Source of the DNA: Candidatus Latescibacterota bacterium | GTDB taxonomy: Bacteria > Latescibacterota > UBA2968 > GCA-2709665 | Assembly (NCBI GenBank): GCA_030746455.1 | Contig: JASLMQ010000218.1 | Span: 1-8,541 of the forward strand | Length of the DNA stretch: 8,541 nt | Direction: 5' to 3' | In this document: positions 5,194 to 8,541 of the stretch, piece after piece | How positions within the stretch are numbered: the stretch's first letter is position 1 | Layout of the letters: each line of letters begins with the position of its first letter | The notes under the pieces: model-generated | Database searches by the model: none | What the model was told of the DNA's origin: nothing | The model's input: only the letters and a program-made list of their open reading frames with translations | Program-made: the position numbers and the translations under genes

Positions 5194-6387
5194 GTGCCAA
5201 AGCCAGACGACATAGATGAGCTCATACAGAGCCTGACGGCCTACCAGAAGGAGGTCAAGGTCGAAGACCTGCTCGAGTCGGCTCTGGCAGAGCCCCTTCC
5301 CACGGAGGAGCGGCTCGGTCAGATCGAGCAGGCCCTGGAGACCTTCAAGTCCCTCGGCCTCTTCGGGAAGGATGATGCAAGGGACCTGCACCTGCTTCTG
5401 ACGCTGGCCCGTACCTACGAGAGGCTCTCCCATCTGGAGAAGGCCCACGAGACCTACGAGGTCGTTCTCTCCCTTGCGCAGAAGCTCGAGGATGCGGAGA
5501 ACGAGGCGCTGGTGCTCTGCCGGATGGGCCGGGTGCTGTCCCGCTGGGACCGGTGGGAGGAGGCACTGGACTTCCTCGAGCGGAGTGAGAAGCGCTACGA
5601 GGCGCTCGACGACGCCGGCGGCCGCGCTCGCGTGGCCATCAACAGGGGAGCCATCTACCAGCAGCAGGGGGACTATGAGCCCGCGCGGGCGGCCTACGAG
5701 GAGGCGCTGGCACAGGCCGAGGCGGCGGGAAACGGAACGATCGTGGCCAACGTCACCAACAACCTGGCGATCCTGGCCACGATCCGGGGGGACCTGAACG
5801 ACGCCATCGCGCGGTATGAGGCCTGTCTTGAGATGTACCGAGAGGCCGGCCAGGATCGTGGGCTCGCCCGTGCATACTACAACCTCGGGATGACACACGC
5901 GGATCGCAAGGACTGGACCGCGGCCATGGACTGCTACGAACATGGTTTCGAGATCGCTCAGAAGGAGGGCTTCCTCGACGCTATGGCCAACATGCACCTC
6001 GGCATGGCGGAGGTGCTGCTCGAGCTCGGGAACAGCATGATGGTTCCCGTGTGCTGCGCGCGGGCGCTCGACGTGTACCGCAAGATCGGCGACCGCCTGG
6101 GAGAGGCCGAGACCTACCGCCTGCTGGGGAGGACCTTCGCGCTTCGGAAGGAGTGGGAAACGGCAGAGGAGCTGTATGGGGACTCGATCCGGCTGGACGA
6201 GGCCCACGGCAATCGGCTCGGGGCCGCGGAGTCCTACAGAGACCTGGGCACGATGCAGGAGGCGCAGGGGCTCAGGAGCGAAGCGCGTGAGTCGTACCAG
6301 ACCGCGCTGGCGGGATTCGAGAAGATTGGGGCCCAGGCCGACTCTCAAAAGGTTCAGGGCTTCATCGAAGATCTCGATGCCGGTTGA
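5194..6387 (+). CDS. Tetratricopeptide-repeat (TPR) protein, eight 40-residue repeats
   Basis: The 397-residue protein has no signal peptide or membrane segment. After an acidic helical lead of about 60 residues it consists of eight TPR-like units with an exact 40-residue period, starting near residues 63, 103, 143, 183, 223, 263, 303 and 343. Each has the helix A pattern ending L-G-x(2)-x and helix B with A-x(3)-Y-E-x-A-L, as in N-L-G-M-T-H-A-D-R-K-D-W (230-241). The 40-residue pitch is that of the longer-helix TPR class (TPR_12/LGN-like) rather than the classical 34. Repeat six is degenerate in helix B and contains vicinal cysteines C287-C288. The likely role is a cytoplasmic protein-binding scaffold; the partner is unknown, and the neighbouring kinases are candidates. 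The GTG start is supported by AGGCGGA at 5180-5186, seven bases upstream; no in-frame ATG exists nearby. It lies 100 bases after the lipoprotein gene. Confidence 0.9.
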   Translation: MPKPDDIDELIQSLTAYQKEVKVEDLLESALAEPLPTEERLGQIEQALETFKSLGLFGKDDARDLHLLLTLARTYERLSHLEKAHETYEVVLSLAQKLEDAENEALVLCRMGRVLSRWDRWEEALDFLERSEKRYEALDDAGGRARVAINRGAIYQQQGDYEPARAAYEEALAQAEAAGNGTIVANVTNNLAILATIRGDLNDAIARYEACLEMYREAGQDRGLARAYYNLGMTHADRKDWTAAMDCYEHGFEIAQKEGFLDAMANMHLGMAEVLLELGNSMMVPVCCARALDVYRKIGDRLGEAETYRLLGRTFALRKEWETAEELYGDSIRLDEAHGNRLGAAESYRDLGTMQEAQGLRSEARESYQTALAGFEKIGAQADSQKVQGFIEDLDAG

Positions 6388-6464
6388 CGGGATGCGCCGT
6401 CGGGGCGACGGGAGGAGTCCCTAGCCAGGCGGTGATGGACCGGGTGGGGCGGAACGGTGACGAT

Positions 6465-6495
6465 GGCGGCTCTCGGGGAGCCGCCTTTCTGTTCT
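6465..6495 (+). terminator. Strong intrinsic terminator, possibly an attenuator for the hybrid kinase
   Basis: A perfect 8-bp stem pairs GGCGGCTC (6465-6472) with GAGCCGCC (6478-6485) around a 5-base loop. The T-rich tract TTTCTGTTCT (6486-6495) follows. It lies 78 bases after the TPR stop, so it fits termination of that transcript. It also sits directly against the ribosome site and start codon of the next gene. A smaller hairpin CCGTC/GACGG lies earlier in the same gap (6397-6411). Confidence 0.85.
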
Positions 6496-6500
6496 GAGGA
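6495..6500 (+). promoter_or_regulatory. Ribosome-binding site overlapping the terminator tail
   Basis: TGAGGA at 6495-6500 lies nine bases before ATG 6510, and its first base is the last base of the terminator's T-rich tract. Any transcript that carries this site from an upstream promoter must first read through the hairpin. Confidence 0.6.
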
Positions 6501-6509
6501 TGCCGGGCA

Positions 6510-8108
6510 ATGTCGATCGCAGAGGTCCCGGAGAAGACGAAGGCCGATGCCGGAACCGCGGCGCGCATCCTCGTCGTCGAGGACGAGGGCATCATCGCGA
6601 GCCACATCCAGGTCGTCCTGATCGGGGCGGGCTACGAGGTGGTCGGGATGGCCTCGTACGGCGAGGAAGCCATCCGGAAGGCGGAAGAAGCCCGGCCGGA
6701 CCTGGTGCTGATGGACATTATGTTGCGTGGACAGATGGACGGTGTGGAGGCCGCCGGACAGATCCGGGAGCGACTCGACATCCCGGTGATCTACCTGACG
6801 GCCTATGCGGACGACGAAACGCTCGCGCGGGCGAAGATCGCCGAGCCGTTCGGGTACATCCTCAAGCCGTTCGAACGCCGGGAGCTCCAAACGGCCATCG
6901 AGATGGCCCTGTACAAGCACGCGATAGACAAGCGTCTTCGGGATCACGAGCAATGGCTGGCTACGACGCTCCATTCGATCGGCGACGCTGTGGTAACCGT
7001 CGACAACGAGGGCCGGGTCAAATCAGTGAACCCCATCGCCGAACGCCTGACCGGTTGGAAGGCGCACGATGCCATTGGCAGCGACATTGTCGATTGCTGC
7101 CGCCTCGAGGATGATGCGAGCGGGGAGTCTGCGGCACATCCCGTGCTGAAGGCGCTCTGCTCGGGCGCTTCAGTCCGCTTCGAGGATCAGGTGATGATCT
7201 CAGCGGACGGGAGGCGGGTTCCCGTCGAGGGGAGTGCAGCTCCCTTGCGTGGTGTAGATGGGCGTGTCGAGGGGGTCGTTCTCGCGTGTCAGGACGTTAC
7301 CGCGCGTAAGCAGGCGGAGGAGGCCAGGGAGGCGGCCGAGCGTGAGCTGGTCGAACAGCGTGCCCTGAGCATGCGAGCCGATCGCCTGCGCTCGCTGGGT
7401 GAGATGGCCGCCGGGATGGCCCACGAACTCAGTCAACCCCTGATGGGGGTACGGGGGCTCGCGGAGCACATCCTGATCGGGATGCAGCGGGGGTGGGACC
7501 TAACGGATGAGCGGCTCCGGTCCAGGTTGGACCGGATCATCGAGCAGGCCGACCGGATGGTTCACATCATCGATCATGTCCGCATGTTCGCCCGTGAAGC
7601 CAAGAATCCCGAGACCACATCTGTGGAGGTCAACGACGTGGTGAGATCCGCGGTTGAGTTCCTTGGGGCTCAGCTGGGCGCCCGTGGCATCCAGGTGAAG
7701 TTCGAGCTCTCGGAGGATCTGCCTGCGATCTCCGCCAATCCGTTTTCGCTTGAAGAGGTGATCCTGAACCTGCTGACGAATGCACGTGACGCCGTGGTAG
7801 ACCGCGTGGAGGCCGATCCGAAGGGACCTCCCGGACACGTGATGCTGAGCACCGGTTCGGTCGGTGTTTCTCCCGGTTCGGGCGTGAGCATCGATGTGAC
7901 CGACAACGGCGGAGGGATTTCGGAGGCTGTCCGAGCTCAAGCGTTCGATCCGTTCTTTACGACGAAGGATCCCGACAAGGGAACAGGGCTCGGCCTGTCG
8001 ATCAGCAAGTCGATCGTCGAGCAGTTCGACGGGACGATCCGGATTCATTCATCGTGTGGCGGGGGAACCACCTTCAGGCTCTGTTTCCCCGCTCTGTACG
8101 AAACGTAG
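6510..8108 (+). CDS. Hybrid two-component kinase: receiver-PAS-HisKA-HATPase
   Basis: The 532-residue soluble protein starts with a receiver domain (about 19-132): acidic pair E24/D25, phospho-acceptor D69 in L-V-L-M-D-I-M-L, T97 and K119 in I-L-K-P-F. A PAS domain follows (about 147-265), ending A-C-Q-D-V-T-A-R-K. A short coiled coil leads to a classical HisKA domain with H305 in G-M-A-H-E-L-S-Q-P, an N-box L-N-L-L-T-N-A-R-D-A (419-428), a G1 box D-N-G-G-G-I (465-470), F-D-P-F-F-T-T-K (479-486) and a G2 box G-T-G-L-G-L-S (491-497). All catalytic residues are present. With the receiver at the N-terminus, its kinase activity is probably set by phosphorylation from another kinase as well as by PAS input. 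No membrane segment is seen. The next gene encodes a receiver closely related to its own. The ribosome site TGAGGA (6495-6500) supports ATG 6510. Confidence 0.95.
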   Translation: MSIAEVPEKTKADAGTAARILVVEDEGIIASHIQVVLIGAGYEVVGMASYGEEAIRKAEEARPDLVLMDIMLRGQMDGVEAAGQIRERLDIPVIYLTAYADDETLARAKIAEPFGYILKPFERRELQTAIEMALYKHAIDKRLRDHEQWLATTLHSIGDAVVTVDNEGRVKSVNPIAERLTGWKAHDAIGSDIVDCCRLEDDASGESAAHPVLKALCSGASVRFEDQVMISADGRRVPVEGSAAPLRGVDGRVEGVVLACQDVTARKQAEEAREAAERELVEQRALSMRADRLRSLGEMAAGMAHELSQPLMGVRGLAEHILIGMQRGWDLTDERLRSRLDRIIEQADRMVHIIDHVRMFAREAKNPETTSVEVNDVVRSAVEFLGAQLGARGIQVKFELSEDLPAISANPFSLEEVILNLLTNARDAVVDRVEADPKGPPGHVMLSTGSVGVSPGSGVSIDVTDNGGGISEAVRAQAFDPFFTTKDPDKGTGLGLSISKSIVEQFDGTIRIHSSCGGGTTFRLCFPALYET

Positions 8109-8117
8109 CAAAGCCAG

Positions 8118-8141
8118 GCCGTCGGAGTTGCGACCGACGGC
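8118..8141. other. Perfect 8-bp inverted repeat after the hybrid kinase
   Basis: GCCGTCGG (8118-8125) pairs exactly with CCGACGGC (8134-8141) around an 8-base loop, starting 9 bases past the kinase stop codon. No T-tract follows, so it is not a standard intrinsic terminator. It may be a 3'-end stabilising or pausing hairpin, or a protein-binding dyad. Confidence 0.6.
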
Positions 8142-8183
8142 GTAGTTGAGGATGTGGAATCGGGGGCCACTGAGGCATTCAGC

Positions 8184-8200
8184 GCTCGACACTGTCGAGC
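8184..8200. promoter_or_regulatory. Perfect dyad immediately upstream of the response-regulator ribosome site
   Basis: GCTCGAC (8184-8190) and GTCGAGC (8194-8200) form a perfect 7-bp dyad around ACT. It ends three bases before the ribosome site AAGGGGG (8204-8210) of the next gene. It could act as a dimeric-regulator operator in DNA, or as an RNA hairpin affecting translation. Which one cannot be told from sequence. Confidence 0.45.
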
Positions 8201-8216
8201 TCGAAGGGGGCCAGGC

Positions 8217-8541
8217 ATGCCCGGGGCCAAGATACTGATCGTCGAGGACGAGAACATCGTCGCCAAAGACATCGAGCTGCGGCTGAAGAAGATGGGGCAT
8301 TTCGTCCCCGCTTCGGCGCCGTCGGCTGAAGAGGCCATCAGGGTCGCCGGAGAGGTCCGTCCCGACCTGGTTCTGATGGACATCATGCTGAGGGGAGACG
8401 AGCCGGGTACGCAGGCCGCGGGTGTGATCCGGGAGCGCTTTGACATTCCGGTGATTTACCTGACGGCCTACGCGGACAGGGATACGCTGGACCGGGCAAG
8501 GGTCACCGAGCCGTTCGGCTATATCCTGAAGCCGTTCGACG
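8217..8541 (+). CDS. Response-regulator receiver protein (5' part, cut by the window edge)
   Basis: The first 108 codons are visible and make up nearly a whole receiver domain. They show E10/D11 (V-E-D-E), phospho-acceptor D55 in L-V-L-M-D-I-M-L, T83 in Y-L-T-A-Y and K105 in I-L-K-P-F. AAGGGGG at 8204-8210 lies six bases before ATG 8217. The frame is still open at the last base, so the output part is unknown. It could be a single-domain regulator, or a receiver fused to PAS/kinase modules like its neighbour. By eye about 66 of 103 positions match the receiver of the upstream hybrid kinase, with runs such as R-P-D-L-V-L-M-D-I-M-L-R-G and E-P-F-G-Y-I-L-K-P-F identical. That points to duplication within this cluster. 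Confidence 0.93.
   Translation, partial: MPGAKILIVEDENIVAKDIELRLKKMGHFVPASAPSAEEAIRVAGEVRPDLVLMDIMLRGDEPGTQAAGVIRERFDIPVIYLTAYADRDTLDRARVTEPFGYILKPFD

Noticed and set aside
5026..6348. 440-codon reverse-strand open frame opposite the TPR gene
   Set aside because: Its length follows from the repetitive, GC-rich TPR coding sequence on the other strand. No motif or ribosome site was seen.

Overview
The window is G+C-rich DNA, coded throughout on the + strand. It comes from a Gram-negative-type bacterium: one gene encodes a classical lipobox lipoprotein, and the kinases and receivers are of ordinary bacterial type. Phylum cannot be fixed from this sequence. The intergenic repeats with a 7-bp period remind me of Gemmatimonadota and related uncultured high-GC lineages, but that is an impression, not evidence.

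Region 1 (1-2719) looks like the tail of a molybdenum-hydroxylase (CO-dehydrogenase/xanthine-dehydrogenase type) maturation cluster. It holds the last 35 codons of an unidentified gene, a CoxE-type von Willebrand factor A protein with an intact metal-ion (MIDAS) site, and a full-length XdhC/CoxI-family maturation protein. In known cox operons a CoxD AAA+ ATPase precedes CoxE, and XdhC-like CoxF/CoxI follows, so the first fragment may be the ATPase. The two gaps around the CoxE gene are packed with degenerate 7-bp-period repeats and small palindromes. A terminator-like hairpin at 2830-2862 probably closes this block.

Region 2 (2900-6387) holds a soluble PAS/HisKA_2 sensor histidine kinase, a 331-base gap with no recognised gene, a small secreted lipoprotein whose C-terminal half resembles ZU5-like beta-sandwich domains, and a cytoplasmic protein built of eight 40-residue TPR repeats.

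Region 3 (6388-8541) begins with a strong intrinsic-terminator hairpin only 15 bases before the start codon of a receiver-PAS-HisKA-HATPase hybrid kinase. A short gap with two perfect dyads follows, then a response-regulator gene cut by the window edge. Its receiver is a close paralogue of the hybrid kinase's receiver, about two thirds identical by eye.

Taken together, regions 2 and 3 form a cytoplasmic two-component signalling neighbourhood: two kinases without membrane segments, two related receivers and a TPR scaffold. It lies beside, but is probably transcribed separately from, the molybdenum-enzyme maturation genes. I found no tRNA, rRNA, CRISPR array or insertion sequence. Nothing here amounts to a clearly new system. 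The most unusual signals are the mosaic heptamer repeats and the terminator placed against the hybrid-kinase start.
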